Below are positions 25,335 to 32,490 of a DNA stretch of 48,372 nucleotides, piece after piece. The translations under genes were made by a program, and so were the position numbers. The notes below the pieces were generated by a model. It was given only the letters and a program-made list of their open reading frames with translations, did not search any database and was not told the origin of the DNA. The stretch is from a virus: the IMG/VR virus record IMGVR_UViG_3300011432_000008, positions 1-48,372 of that record, one strand, 5' to 3'. The stretch's first letter is position 1. The number at the start of each line of letters is the position of its first letter.

Positions 25335-25398
25335 TTGTTTCTTTAGTGTGAGACATTTCAAGTTTGGCTCTTCGCGCAATAGAAAGGAGCGTGAATGA
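25189..25398 (+). CDS. hypothetical protein, 69 aa
   Basis: A GTG start with AAAGGAG eight bases upstream. MRLIGRADITIYRKVNGDW...: beta strands and a helix (RQDAFNSLVAILKSH), ending basic (KFGSSRNRKERE). Not recognised. A TAAGACG/CGTCTTA hairpin lies just before it, and its start is inside an inverted repeat, suggesting regulated translation. Confidence 0.6.
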   Translation: MRLIGRADITIYRKVNGDWVASFEHHIATSNSRQDAFNSLVAILKSHNTCFFSVRHFKFGSSRNRKERE

Positions 25399-25580
25399 AG
25401 ATTCAGAAACCGTGGAATGATGTTCTCGTTCCTAATCTTAAGGAAGATGAAATGGACATTCTTCCTAAGTGGTTTCGTGATTGCGTTTCAAACAATCATG
25501 AGACTGAGTTCGTTGACAATGAAATCGGTTGTGCAACATGTAACCGATTCGAGACACTTAAAAGAAAGGAGGGTAATTAA
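25395..25580 (+). CDS. hypothetical protein with CxxC, 61 aa
   Basis: The ATGA-coupled start (AGAAAGGAG upstream) overlaps the previous stop. MKIQKPWNDVLVPNLKED..., with CATC near residue 48 and a single distal Cys, perhaps half a zinc site. Function unknown. Last gene before the presumed origin. Confidence 0.6.
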   Translation: MKIQKPWNDVLVPNLKEDEMDILPKWFRDCVSNNHETEFVDNEIGCATCNRFETLKRKEGN

Positions 25581-25633
25581 TCGGCTCATAATTAGCACTT
25601 AAGCAAACCAGACTATATTAGGACACCCGATTT

Positions 25634-25688
25634 TTATTTGTGCCTAATTTGTGTAAGGTTTGTGTTCTATTTGTGCTCAATTTGTGCC
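25634..25688 (+). repeat. iteron array 1: five 11-bp repeats
   Basis: Five contiguous 11-base units: TTATTTGTGCC, TAATTTGTGTA, AGGTTTGTGTT, CTATTTGTGCT, CAATTTGTGCC. The core is TTTGTG at exactly one helical turn. This is the layout of initiator-protein iterons. Array 2 carries the same core in the opposite orientation. Confidence 0.8.
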
Positions 25689-25708
25689 GTTTCTAAAGCA
25701 CACGAATC

Positions 25709-25746
25709 CCCGTAACTCGTTGAAAACAAAGGACTTACGGGTTTTT
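25709..25746 (+). terminator. stem-loop with T-run between the iteron arrays
   Basis: CCCGTAA pairs with TTACGGG over a 19-base loop, followed by TTTTT. It fits a terminator that keeps upstream transcription out of the AT-rich region. A related CCCGTAA...CCGTTGCAA sequence follows the promoter at 25906. Confidence 0.6.
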
Positions 25747-25862
25747 CACACTCTTACCCTCCCCCTCCCCTATCTATATATACTAATAATATATATATAT
25801 AAATAAAGAGAGGAAAAGAAAGTGAGAAAAAGGTGTTGTGGTGATACCCAATGAGGACAGTA

Positions 25863-25891
25863 TTGACAGTGACGGGGGGATAGGGTACAAT
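25863..25891 (+). promoter_or_regulatory. sigma70-like promoter in the origin region
   Basis: TTGACA (25863-25868), 17-base spacer, TACAAT (25886-25891). GGTGAT upstream and ATCACC downstream form a short inverted repeat around it. It would transcribe through array 2 into the 26117 gene. Confidence 0.85.
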
Positions 25892-25953
25892 AGCCCATCA
25901 CCCGTAAACCGTTGCAAACACTAGGGTTACACGATTTCGGGAGCTGAGAAAAA

Positions 25954-26008
25954 GGCACAAAAACAACGCAAAAACAGCACAAAGACTACATAAAAACGGC
26001 ATAAAGAT
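25954..26008 (+). repeat. iteron array 2: five 11-bp repeats, inverted
   Basis: GGCACAAAAAC, AACGCAAAAAC, AGCACAAAGAC, TACATAAAAAC, GGCATAAAGAT, contiguous at 11-base spacing. The complement GTTTTTGTGCC shares TTTGTGCC with array 1. Confidence 0.8.
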
Positions 26009-26116
26009 TTAGTGGTCTGCCGTTAAAAGTAGTTGAATTGAAGAATTAGTAATTGTTTTCGACTCTCATTAATAGTGAGAATCGAAATGAGTTACTAACT
26101 CAGAAAGGAGTAAAGC

Positions 26117-26398
26117 ATGATAAAGAAAGGCGCGTTCGTTGAATTCACTGATTTGTGGTATCAAAGTTATCCTCCTGCTAACGCGGCCGTAATCAAATAC
26201 GGCATTTGCATGGAAGATACCGAACGTGAACTTAATCGGCCCGTGAAAGTAATGCGTGGAGATAAGAGTATTGAATATGCTCATTTCATTCACGCTCATT
26301 CATGGGCAGGATGGTGTCCGCCAGAACTCGAAAAACTCTTTGAGGATGATTTCCCAGAGAATGACTACGATGATTGTGAAGATTACCCAATCGAGTAG
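26117..26398 (+). CDS. hypothetical acidic protein, 93 aa
   Basis: GAAAGGAG lies seven bases before the ATG. MIKKGAFVEFTDLWYQSYPP...; beta-rich N-terminal half, conserved-looking HAHSWAGWCPPEL, strongly acidic C-terminus (FEDDFPENDYDDCEDYPIE). Not recognised. A hairpin TTCGACTCTCA/TGAGAATCGAA at about 26059-26087 precedes it. Transcribed from the origin-region promoter. Confidence 0.65.
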   Translation: MIKKGAFVEFTDLWYQSYPPANAAVIKYGICMEDTERELNRPVKVMRGDKSIEYAHFIHAHSWAGWCPPELEKLFEDDFPENDYDDCEDYPIE

Positions 26399-26414
26399 TT
26401 AGTAGTTAGTTAGT

Positions 26415-26437
26415 TTCTAAAGAAAGGAGGTTTAGAA
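26415..26437 (+). promoter_or_regulatory. ribosome site displayed in a hairpin loop
   Basis: TTCTAAA pairs with TTTAGAA (7 bp), and the nine-base loop is exactly GAAAGGAGG, the Shine-Dalgarno sequence of the next gene. The last stem base is the A of the start ATG. The arrangement keeps the site single-stranded and exposed. Confidence 0.6.
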
Positions 26438-27021
26438 TGGTTAAGAAGCGAGTCGCTAAGATATTCAAGCTGAAAGATGAGTATGGATACATTAGTCCGT
26501 ATCAACTCGAAAAGAGAGCCAAGTCTAAACTTCCTACCTTTAGATTCAGGAATCGATTGCATGAACTGAGAGCAATCGAAGGAGTGTATGAAAATACACG
26601 ATATCCTGATTATCCAATTCACATTTCGTGTCTCTATAACGATATTCTTCGTGCTAGTGACACTCATCATTTCTATTCATGCTTTCACGCTGATAGAAGT
26701 GAGAATATCCAGCCCTTTCTACGGTGTGTTCATCCGGACTGGGCTGTAATCTTTGTTACCGACAAGTCTGGTAAATTCATGGGTAGAACTTGGTTAAGGT
26801 TCAATCGAAGAAGTCACGTTGATTGGACTAGTAAGACTGAGGAAGCCTTTGAAATCTTCAAGATGTATGGTAACAAATTGGAGGAACGTGATGTTAAGAC
26901 TCTACTTGAGTATTTAATTAAGTCACGCCTCAACGCTAACATAGTTGAGGATAATGGAACTGGCCGTCAAATTCGGATAAAAGGAGGATTATCCGACGAC
27001 TACTTATCATTCCTTGACTGA
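26437..27021 (+). CDS. hypothetical protein, 194 aa
   Basis: The largest gene near the origin; family not recognised. A basic N-terminus (MVKKRVAKIFKLKDEYG) is followed by an alpha/beta region with HHFYSCFHADRSENIQPFL and WAVIFVTDKSGKFMGRTWLRF, patterns of a compact enzyme-like core. The C-terminus is helical, then KGGLSDDYLSFLD. Position next to the iterons makes a replication-initiation role possible, but no helix-turn-helix or primase motif is visible. Confidence 0.65.
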   Translation: MVKKRVAKIFKLKDEYGYISPYQLEKRAKSKLPTFRFRNRLHELRAIEGVYENTRYPDYPIHISCLYNDILRASDTHHFYSCFHADRSENIQPFLRCVHPDWAVIFVTDKSGKFMGRTWLRFNRRSHVDWTSKTEEAFEIFKMYGNKLEERDVKTLLEYLIKSRLNANIVEDNGTGRQIRIKGGLSDDYLSFLD

Positions 27022-27036
27022 AGTTATGTGTCATGT

Positions 27037-27300
27037 TTAGAGCGATTGCTCTAATGAATAACTGAGGAACGAGGAAGAAATAAGTAAACCAAGTACTTCT
27101 AACACCCTTTTGTGTAGTAGGGGTTCATAAGGAGTCGAGGCCAAATTATTAAATTTTATTATAAAAAACTACACAGTTTGTATCGCAATCCTAGAGACCG
27201 ATACAGACCATCTAATCTACGGGCCTGAGAAACCTTTAGATTGGAGTAATGTTGAAGTAACGGGTGAAAATACCCAATCTACCTTCAACATCCACATTCT
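27037..27300 (+). ncRNA. structured leader/ncRNA with at least five stems
   Basis: No gene fits in 27022-27327. Stems seen: TTAGAGC/GCTCTAA (27037-27054), TGTGTAGT/ACTACACA (27111-27118 with 27168-27175), TGTATCG/CGATACA (27179-27205), CTAATCT/AGATTGG (27212-27244), ATGTTGAA/TTCAACAT enclosing GGGT/ACCC (27249-27291). The series sits directly before a 54-aa gene with a strong ribosome site, so a riboswitch-like leader or stable RNA is likely. Known families were not recognised. Confidence 0.5.
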
Positions 27301-27327
27301 TATTAGTAAGCAAGAAGGGAGGATTAC

Positions 27328-27492
27328 ATGGTCATTTCAACAGTTTGTTCAGCGGACGATTTGGAATCAACAATCGCCACTGAAAAGAGACTTGGAAAGA
27401 AGATTCTGGCAGTTGCACCGGCACAGCTGAAAAAGCTTTCCACTCGCTCACTTGAGTTCACAGTGACTCATTACGTAGTAGTCACTCAGTAG
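27328..27492 (+). CDS. small protein, 54 aa
   Basis: GGGAGG precedes the ATG. MVISTVCSADDLESTIATEK... ; helical Lys/Leu-rich middle (KKILAVAPAQLKKLST) and Val/Thr-rich end. Not recognised. A CGTAGT/ACTACG stem spans its stop codon, and a GATAGCTTT/AAAGCTATC hairpin (about 27509-27532) and a GTTTCACT/AGTGAAAC hairpin (about 27543-27570) follow. This small gene therefore has folded RNA on both sides. Confidence 0.6.
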   Translation: MVISTVCSADDLESTIATEKRLGKKILAVAPAQLKKLSTRSLEFTVTHYVVVTQ

Positions 27493-27587
27493 ACTACGGT
27501 AGGTTTCTGATAGCTTTGTCCATAAAAGCTATCCCTTTACTTGGTTTCACTTAAAATGAGTTGAGTGAAACGAAACGAAGGAGAGTG

Positions 27588-27767
27588 ATGGAGAAATTCA
27601 AAATCGGCCGCGATGAAAGAGGATTCTTTGTTTATGAGAACTTCGATGAAGGTGCAGTTATCTACACCGGAACTCATGAACAGTGTGAATTAGTAGTGTC
27701 TGCATTGACTACGTTTCCAGACGCTACTATCAACGAACTCAAGATGAAGTTCCCAGAACTTCGATAG
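27588..27767 (+). CDS. hypothetical protein, 59 aa
   Basis: ATG 27588 chosen because GAAGGAGAG lies five bases upstream. MEKFKIGRDERGFFVYENF...; beta strands, then a helix (HEQCELVVSALTTFP). Not recognised. Contains a CGGCCG site. First of a run of about 20 closely packed mini-genes. Confidence 0.65.
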   Translation: MEKFKIGRDERGFFVYENFDEGAVIYTGTHEQCELVVSALTTFPDATINELKMKFPELR

Positions 27768-27784
27768 TTAGTAAAGGAGAGAAC

Positions 27785-27892
27785 ATGAATCTTTCACAGC
27801 AGGACTTCATCGAAGATGAAATCGATGAGATTGATGAAGAGATTACTGACGATGAGTCAGAAGAAGATGAAGAGGATGAAGATGAGGAATAA
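27785..27892 (+). CDS. very acidic mini-protein, 35 aa
   Basis: MNLSQQDFIEDEIDEIDEEI..., more than half Asp/Glu. AAAGGAGAGAAC precedes the ATG. Short acidic peptides of phages can mimic DNA or bind host enzymes; no specific target is suggested by the sequence. The next start lies inside its last codons. Confidence 0.55.
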   Translation: MNLSQQDFIEDEIDEIDEEITDDESEEDEEDEDEE

Positions 27893-27977
27893 ATACGTAG
27901 ACGGAATAATCACCGTCGGATTCCTCGTCATCTGCTGCATCTGTCTCTTTGTAATTGCAGCTCTTTCAGTAGAGTAA
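27882..27977 (+). CDS. single-TM mini-protein, 31 aa
   Basis: MRNKYVDGIITVGFLVICCI... has one membrane helix over almost its whole length with a short charged N-terminus. It overlaps the acidic mini-gene by 11 nt, with AGAGGATGAAG as ribosome site. Confidence 0.55.
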   Translation: MRNKYVDGIITVGFLVICCICLFVIAALSVE

Positions 27978-27980
27978 TGA

Positions 27981-28016
27981 TATTACTGAGTAGGTTGTCA
28001 ACTTACTCAGTAATTA
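27981..28016 (+). other. perfect 11-bp inverted repeat
   Basis: ATTACTGAGTA / TACTCAGTAAT around an 11-base centre (about 27981-28013). There is no T-run; it could be an operator or RNA hairpin. TACTCAGTAAAT also occurs near 23271 beside the structural promoter, so a shared binding site is possible. Confidence 0.5.
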
Positions 28017-28036
28017 CTTATTTGAAGGAGTATTCA

Positions 28037-28144
28037 ATGAGAGAAGAGGAAGCACCTCCAGAATTCACTGAGATTGTTATGTCTTTTCTAATAATCTCTA
28101 TCATTCTATTTGGAGTATTCTCAGGATTGTTTGGAAAGGGATAA
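28037..28144 (+). CDS. single-TM mini-protein, 35 aa
   Basis: MREEEAPPEFTEIVMSFLII... : acidic N-terminus, then one membrane helix and a Lys/Gly end. GAAGGAG lies eight bases upstream. Probably an inner-membrane protein of unknown role. Confidence 0.55.
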   Translation: MREEEAPPEFTEIVMSFLIISIILFGVFSGLFGKG

Positions 28145-28255
28145 ATGAAAGGACTTGGAAAGATAATTAAGAGTCTTGCTTCGATACGGCCGCCGAAAGG
28201 CTCCGTTATTGTAGTAATCAACAAGCAAGACACTCACGTAACCAAAGTGAAATGA
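28145..28255 (+). CDS. small basic protein, 36 aa
   Basis: MKGLGKIIKSLASIRPPKGS..., amphipathic basic N-terminus and a short strand (VIVVINKQ). It starts directly after the previous stop (TAAATG) and is ATGA-coupled to the next gene. Contains CGGCCG. Function unknown. Confidence 0.5.
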   Translation: MKGLGKIIKSLASIRPPKGSVIVVINKQDTHVTKVK

Positions 28256-28458
28256 GAGTAAGAATGTTCACAATCACTATTTACGATAGTCGCTCTAAAA
28301 AGGACATCGTTCTATTCACTCTCAACAGAGCAAAGGTTGAGGAAGTCTGTAATATGCTCGTTCCTAAGATTGACGATGATGTAGTAATCAAATCACCGGG
28401 TTCTCAAGGAAAGAGTAGACTTGCAATAGAACAATTCATTGAGGAAATCAAGAAATGA
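28252..28458 (+). CDS. hypothetical protein, 68 aa
   Basis: MRVRMFTITIYDSRSKKDIV...: beta hairpin, helix (RAKVEEVCNMLVPKI), then a strand and C-terminal helix (LAIEQFIEEIKK). No family recognised. ATGA overlaps at both ends show translational coupling. Confidence 0.6.
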   Translation: MRVRMFTITIYDSRSKKDIVLFTLNRAKVEEVCNMLVPKIDDDVVIKSPGSQGKSRLAIEQFIEEIKK

Positions 28459-28613
28459 AACTAAGAGCATCGCAAGTTCACGAAGTCTATCTTGCATCTA
28501 GCAAGAGTAATTACATTGCTAGAACTGAATACAAGAAAGGGTTCCGAAAGGGACTCTTTCTTGGATTTCTCTATTCCATTCTCATTGTAATTCTTATCAT
28601 CGCACTTCAATGA
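28455..28613 (+). CDS. C-terminal-anchored membrane protein, 52 aa
   Basis: A charged N-terminal 32 residues (MKLRASQVHEVYLASSKSNY...) are followed by a membrane helix (LFLGFLYSILIVILIIALQ) that ends the protein. ATGA overlaps on both sides. Confidence 0.55.
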   Translation: MKLRASQVHEVYLASSKSNYIARTEYKKGFRKGLFLGFLYSILIVILIIALQ

Positions 28614-28816
28614 TTAAAGAATTAAGGCACTTCGAGGTCGTTTGTCAGTCTTGTAATACACACTATTACATTGACTTCAGGCTACCTCGTGGCGTCTATA
28701 ATTTCAATCTCCAGAAGTATGGAAATAAGATAATCATGCGATTTGGTTCGTCTGATTGTCCTTTCTGTATTTTCGATGAGGACTTTGCCAAAGAAATGGA
28801 GGAAAAAGATAAATGA
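28610..28816 (+). CDS. zinc-ribbon mini-protein, 68 aa
   Basis: CQSC near residue 13 and CPFC near residue 50 form a probable four-Cys zinc site within a beta-rich fold. MIKELRHFEVVCQSCNTHYY... Function unknown; coupled by ATGA overlaps to both neighbours. Confidence 0.65.
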   Translation: MIKELRHFEVVCQSCNTHYYIDFRLPRGVYNFNLQKYGNKIIMRFGSSDCPFCIFDEDFAKEMEEKDK

Positions 28817-29016
28817 GTGCAGAAATGATTAAGAAGTTCTGGCTCTATCCGAATCTTAGACAACAGATTCCTAACATGATTGATAATGCTAGGAAAAAGT
28901 TCTTTAAGTTGCAAGATGCTACTTACAGAGCTGAGAATGACTGGCATGAAATGGAAAGAGAATACAGTCATCTCTTAGCAGTAGAAGCAAGAGAAGCTCG
29001 TGAACGGAAAATGTAA
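28813..29016 (+). CDS. hypothetical coiled-coil protein, 67 aa
   Basis: MSAEMIKKFWLYPNLRQQIP... continues as one long charged helix (NARKKFFKLQDATYRAENDW; EAREARERKM). Not recognised. Its end overlaps the GTG start of the next gene by 17 nt. Confidence 0.6.
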   Translation: MSAEMIKKFWLYPNLRQQIPNMIDNARKKFFKLQDATYRAENDWHEMEREYSHLLAVEAREARERKM

Positions 29017-29599
29017 ATTCTGCAATGCAGAAACGGAAGATATTTACTACATCTTCTGTGATATGCAATGTCAGGAATATCATTTCGTAGGAGTGGAGAG
29101 AAAAATGAAAAGTGAGAGGATAAATCTTCCAGAAGAACTCTATAAGAGTTGGCTGGAAGATGAAACAAACAGAGTTGATGCTCTGTCTACTGAACAAGTA
29201 GGAGAACGTATCATGGATTTGGAGAAACTAATCTTCGAATCTAAGACTCGTCTTTCTATAGCGTACCAAAGAAAGATTAAACTCCAAGGTGCTGATTGGG
29301 CAGAGAATAGTAAATCAATCTCCGCTCCAGACTTTAGAGTTAATTACGAGAAAGATCAAAGAAATAGAGAACCAAGAGTCAAACAGACTAAGGAAGAGAA
29401 AGCAGCAAAGCAAACAGAAGCAGCAGGAATTGACCCACAGAAGCTGAAAGAGCTAATTAAGCAGAAGATGCTTGAAAGAGCTAAGAAGCCAATGGTTGCT
29501 CCTGTAGTAGAAAAGAAAGAAGAAGTAGTAGAAGATAAACCTAAGTCCGCGACAGCGGTCATTCCCATTCTAATGAGTGATGATGACGATTTTGACTAA
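29000..29599 (+). CDS. zinc-finger/coiled-coil protein, 199 aa
   Basis: A GTG start. Residues 5-24 carry CKFC ... CDMQC (zinc finger), followed by a helical region (EQVGERIMDLEKLIFESKTR) and a Lys/Glu/Ala-rich disordered tail that ends in the acidic SDDDDFD. Acidic tails of this type are common on phage single-strand DNA-binding or helicase-loading proteins, and the next gene is a helicase; this link is inference. The only GATC of the genome lies here (29354). Confidence 0.65.
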   Translation: MNGKCKFCNAETEDIYYIFCDMQCQEYHFVGVERKMKSERINLPEELYKSWLEDETNRVDALSTEQVGERIMDLEKLIFESKTRLSIAYQRKIKLQGADWAENSKSISAPDFRVNYEKDQRNREPRVKQTKEEKAAKQTEAAGIDPQKLKELIKQKMLERAKKPMVAPVVEKKEEVVEDKPKSATAVIPILMSDDDDFD

Positions 29600-29613
29600 A
29601 GAAAGGAGGAAAG

Positions 29614-31359
29614 ATGATTTGTCCGAAGTGTAATCAAGAAGTAACAATCAAGAGTCAGGTATTGAGTATTGTAACTCTTAGTTGCAATCACTCAGTTCCC
29701 AAGAGTAAACTTCCTGTAGATAGACAGGAGTATCTTGATGAAGTTGACAATCTAGTAGAAGTAATTGAGAGGAATAGAGGACTAGAGATAGTTGATTTCG
29801 CTCCTGAGATTCCTAAAGTAGTGATTCCTGAAGTAGTAGAGGAAAAACTAGGAGCGGGAGAAGTATCTCAAATTGAATTCAAGTCTATGGACGGCCGCGT
29901 TCCATACGAATTTCAGAGAGATGGAATTAAGTTCATTCGTGATTCAGGATTTAGATGCCTGATTGCTGATGAAATGGGACTTGGAAAGACTATTCAAGCT
30001 CTCGGTTCATTGAAATACAATAGAGAAGAAACTCTACCAGCGTTGTTGGTAGTTAAGTCTTCTCTAAAGCTCCAGTGGTTTAGTGAGGCAGTAAGATGGT
30101 TGGGAGTTAAAGGGTTTCTCTGTCAAGTTATTACTGATGGTAAGACAGAGCCAGTTCCCGGTATCTTTCAACTGTATATCGTTTCATATGATGTATTGAG
30201 ACGGTTTACTAAGAAGAGTAAGGTAAAGACTACAACTAAGTATGGAATGGAGAAGGAAGAAGATAAGTTCGAGAATCCTTTCTATACTTTCCCGTTCAAG
30301 ACTATTATTCTTGACGAAGCTCAGTCGATTAAGAACATCAAATCTACTAGAACAGGTGAGATTTTCAGGATTTGCGAGACTGTTCCTAACATTATCGCAC
30401 TCTCTGGAACTCCTTTCAAGAATAACATCTTGGAATACTATCCAATCCTCCATCTACTCAGACCAGATATCTTCTATTCAGAAGAGTCATTTGAGAAGCA
30501 GCATGTTAAGTATGGTTGGATTGGTTCCTCTTATAAACCAGTTGGATTAAGAGACCCTAAGTATTTCAAAGAACTCACTGAGTCTTTCATCATCAGAAGG
30601 GAAAGGAAAGAAGTTCTTCCTCAACTTCCTGAGATTAATCGAGTGTTTCATCATGTAGACTTCGAAACAGAGAAGATGAAACGCGACTACTACTCAGCAG
30701 AAGATGAATTGATTAGGAAGTATGAGGAGAATGCAAAATCTAAATCTCCTCAAGAAATCCTTGGAATCATGGCAGTCTGTAGACATATCGTTGGATTGAC
30801 AAAGGTTAAGCCAACGGTAGAGAAGATTACAGAGTTTCTATTAGAGACTGATAGAAAACTAGTAGTCTTTGCTCATCATCAAGATGTAATGGAACTAATA
30901 CATCTTCTAACTACAAACTGGTGTTTGGATGGAGGACTAGAGCTACCTCTGAAATTCCATTCAGGATTAGGGGCTGAAGAAAGAAACGACATGATTACGA
31001 AGTTTCGAGAAGGTAATTCTCGAATCATGATTGCTTCTACTCTAGCCGCCGGCGAGGGACTTAATCTACAGTTCTGTAGTGACTGTATCATTGTTGAGAG
31101 ACAATGGAATCCAGCTAATGAAGAACAGGCAGAAGGAAGATTCATTAGAATAGGTCAGGAACGCAATCAGGTAAACGCTATTTACATGATTGTTTCAGGA
31201 ACTATCGATGAATGGTTCACTGAGATTGTAGAAGAGAAACGAAGAGCTTTCAAATCTACAATGTTAGGCAAGGAAGTTACTGAAACAGGAAGTCTCTTGC
31301 AGGAACTGATGAATGTTCTACTTAGCAAGGGCCGAAACAGAACGATTCGAGGATTCTAA
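29614..31359 (+). CDS. SNF2-family helicase/translocase, 581 aa
   Basis: An N-terminal zinc motif (CPKC ... CNHS) precedes a superfamily 2 motor. Motif I is ADEMGLGKT (about residues 118-126), motif II DEAQ in IILDEAQSIKN (about 235), motif III LSGTPF (about 264), and the C-terminal lobe holds ASTLAAGEGLNLQFC (motif V) and ERQWNPANEEQAEGRFIRIGQ (motif VI, Arg fingers). The order and the DEAQ/GEGLNLQ signatures fit the SNF2/Swi2 group that moves along duplex DNA. In phages such proteins act in replication, recombination or removal of bound proteins. GAAAGGAGG precedes the ATG. Confidence 0.9.
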   Translation: MICPKCNQEVTIKSQVLSIVTLSCNHSVPKSKLPVDRQEYLDEVDNLVEVIERNRGLEIVDFAPEIPKVVIPEVVEEKLGAGEVSQIEFKSMDGRVPYEFQRDGIKFIRDSGFRCLIADEMGLGKTIQALGSLKYNREETLPALLVVKSSLKLQWFSEAVRWLGVKGFLCQVITDGKTEPVPGIFQLYIVSYDVLRRFTKKSKVKTTTKYGMEKEEDKFENPFYTFPFKTIILDEAQSIKNIKSTRTGEIFRICETVPNIIALSGTPFKNNILEYYPILHLLRPDIFYSEESFEKQHVKYGWIGSSYKPVGLRDPKYFKELTESFIIRRERKEVLPQLPEINRVFHHVDFETEKMKRDYYSAEDELIRKYEENAKSKSPQEILGIMAVCRHIVGLTKVKPTVEKITEFLLETDRKLVVFAHHQDVMELIHLLTTNWCLDGGLELPLKFHSGLGAEERNDMITKFREGNSRIMIASTLAAGEGLNLQFCSDCIIVERQWNPANEEQAEGRFIRIGQERNQVNAIYMIVSGTIDEWFTEIVEEKRRAFKSTMLGKEVTETGSLLQELMNVLLSKGRNRTIRGF

Positions 31360-31463
31360 TGAGTGAATATCAATTCCACTGGCTATTAGCTGCATTAGGA
31401 GCAATCGTTGGTGGACAGATAGTAACTAACTATCATCTTCATCAGTTAAGGAGAAAGAAATGA
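31359..31463 (+). CDS. single-TM mini-protein, 34 aa
   Basis: MSEYQFHWLLAALGAIVGGQ...: one membrane helix and a basic His/Arg/Lys tail. Start overlaps the helicase stop (TAATG). Unknown role. Confidence 0.5.
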   Translation: MSEYQFHWLLAALGAIVGGQIVTNYHLHQLRRKK

Positions 31464-31588
31464 GAAAAGCAAAACTCCGTAAGCAAGAGCGTAAGAAGAA
31501 CCATTTGAAGAACGTAAAGATTAATCAGGCTAAGAAGGCTGCAAGAAAGGCAGAAAGAGAGAGGATTAAGTATGGTCCGCAAGATTAA
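31460..31588 (+). CDS. highly basic mini-protein, 42 aa
   Basis: About half Lys/Arg (MRKAKLRKQERKKNHLKNVK...), a likely nucleic-acid-binding helix. ATGA overlap upstream; overlaps the next gene by 17 nt. Confidence 0.5.
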   Translation: MRKAKLRKQERKKNHLKNVKINQAKKAARKAERERIKYGPQD

Positions 31589-31778
31589 GTGGAAAGGGGA
31601 GGATTTCCTCCTCGTTTCTCTTAGTAAGAATACTCTAGAAGGTGCTATCACTACTAGAGAATTATATAACAATTTCGATGAGAGTATTGCTCATCTTTAT
31701 GAGGATGGAGAGATTTGTCAGCACGGCCGCGTCATAGGCAACATTAAAGAAATAGAGTTCTTAGGAGAAGAAAAATGA
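31572..31778 (+). CDS. hypothetical protein, 68 aa
   Basis: MVRKIKWKGEDFLLVSLSKN..., alpha/beta with helix (TRELYNNFDESIAHLYEDG). Contains a GGCCGC site encoding Gly-Arg. ATGA coupling to the next gene. Not recognised. Confidence 0.6.
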   Translation: MVRKIKWKGEDFLLVSLSKNTLEGAITTRELYNNFDESIAHLYEDGEICQHGRVIGNIKEIEFLGEEK

Positions 31779-31972
31779 AGGAGATATCAATTAATCTCCA
31801 TCTCATTATGAATCTCTCCAATGATGCTCATTGGCACAAGAAAGAGTGTGCAGAACCTCATTGTAACGTATCTCTATATCTTCTAAGAGAAGCAGCTAAA
31901 CATATCTATCTCAGTATTCCAGAACGTGAAAAAGAAGAAGCTGAGAAGATAATTGAGGAGATGCCAGACTAA
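31775..31972 (+). CDS. hypothetical protein, 65 aa
   Basis: MKEISINLHLIMNLSNDAHW...; contains HWHKKECAEPHC, a His/Cys cluster that could bind metal, then two amphipathic helices. Not recognised. TAATG junction with the next gene. Confidence 0.6.
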   Translation: MKEISINLHLIMNLSNDAHWHKKECAEPHCNVSLYLLREAAKHIYLSIPEREKEEAEKIIEEMPD

Positions 31973-32166
31973 TGAATCACGAATTAGCAGAGAAGAAAGC
32001 AAGTGAACTACAGTCTCTGATGGGAGTAATTAACAATCGTTTTCTGTTACTCTCCAGTGAAGATTTCAAGATGCTATCTGTTGACCCAGTTCTCTGGGCA
32101 ATAGTATCTGGACAGTTACAGGACGCTTCTAAGATAGCTAGAGAAATCTCTAAACTCTGTACGTAA
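31972..32166 (+). CDS. hypothetical helical protein, 64 aa
   Basis: MNHELAEKKASELQSLMGVI...; predicted as two or three helices (DPVLWAIVSGQLQDASKIAR). No motif. Starts on the last base of the previous stop. Confidence 0.6.
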   Translation: MNHELAEKKASELQSLMGVINNRFLLLSSEDFKMLSVDPVLWAIVSGQLQDASKIAREISKLCT

Positions 32167-32181
32167 AAGAAAGAAAGGCCA

Positions 32182-32490
32182 ATGACTAAGAAAAAGATTA
32201 CTCGAATAGTCGAGATACATCTACATCGTTCAAAGAAGCAACCTAGTCTTTGTCACGTAGTAGCTGTACTTTTTCCGTGTACTCATCACAAGTATTTAGG
32301 AATTACCAAAACTCCTGAAGGAATGGAGGGTGATTTCCGTCGAGCTGATACAGTTAAGATTTGGAATCCCACATACTATTCGGTCAGCGACCGAGAAGGA
32401 TGTTTCTCTTGTCCAAGTAACGAAGGAATGTGGCTTCATGACCTTCCTCGTTTGGATGAATTAAAAGAGATAGAAGAGGAGGTTGATTGA
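32182..32490 (+). CDS. hypothetical Cys/His-rich protein, 102 aa
   Basis: MTKKKITRIVEIHLHRSKKQ...; CHVVAVLFPCTHHKYLG and CFSCPSNEGMW give a possible zinc-binding set. The end is acidic (ELKEIEEEVD). AAAGGCC is the ribosome site. The TTG start of the homing endonuclease overlaps its stop. Confidence 0.6.
   Translation: MTKKKITRIVEIHLHRSKKQPSLCHVVAVLFPCTHHKYLGITKTPEGMEGDFRRADTVKIWNPTYYSVSDREGCFSCPSNEGMWLHDLPRLDELKEIEEEVD

Larger units (their letters stand above)
25634..26008. other. candidate replication origin
   Basis: Two arrays of five 11-bp repeats in opposite orientation flank, in order, a stem-loop, a C-rich tract (CCCTCCCCCTCCCC near 25757-25771), an alternating AT tract (TATATATA... 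near 25774-25805) that would melt easily, a purine-rich tract and a strong outward promoter. No gene fits in 25581-26116. No plasmid-type Rep protein was recognised, so the initiator is unknown. The interpretation rests on architecture. Confidence 0.65.

Noticed and set aside
25634-26008. Short regular repeats taken for a CRISPR array
   Set aside because: Units are contiguous at 11 bp with no spacers, have a TTTGTG core, and occur in two opposite arrays around AT-rich DNA: iterons fit, CRISPR does not.
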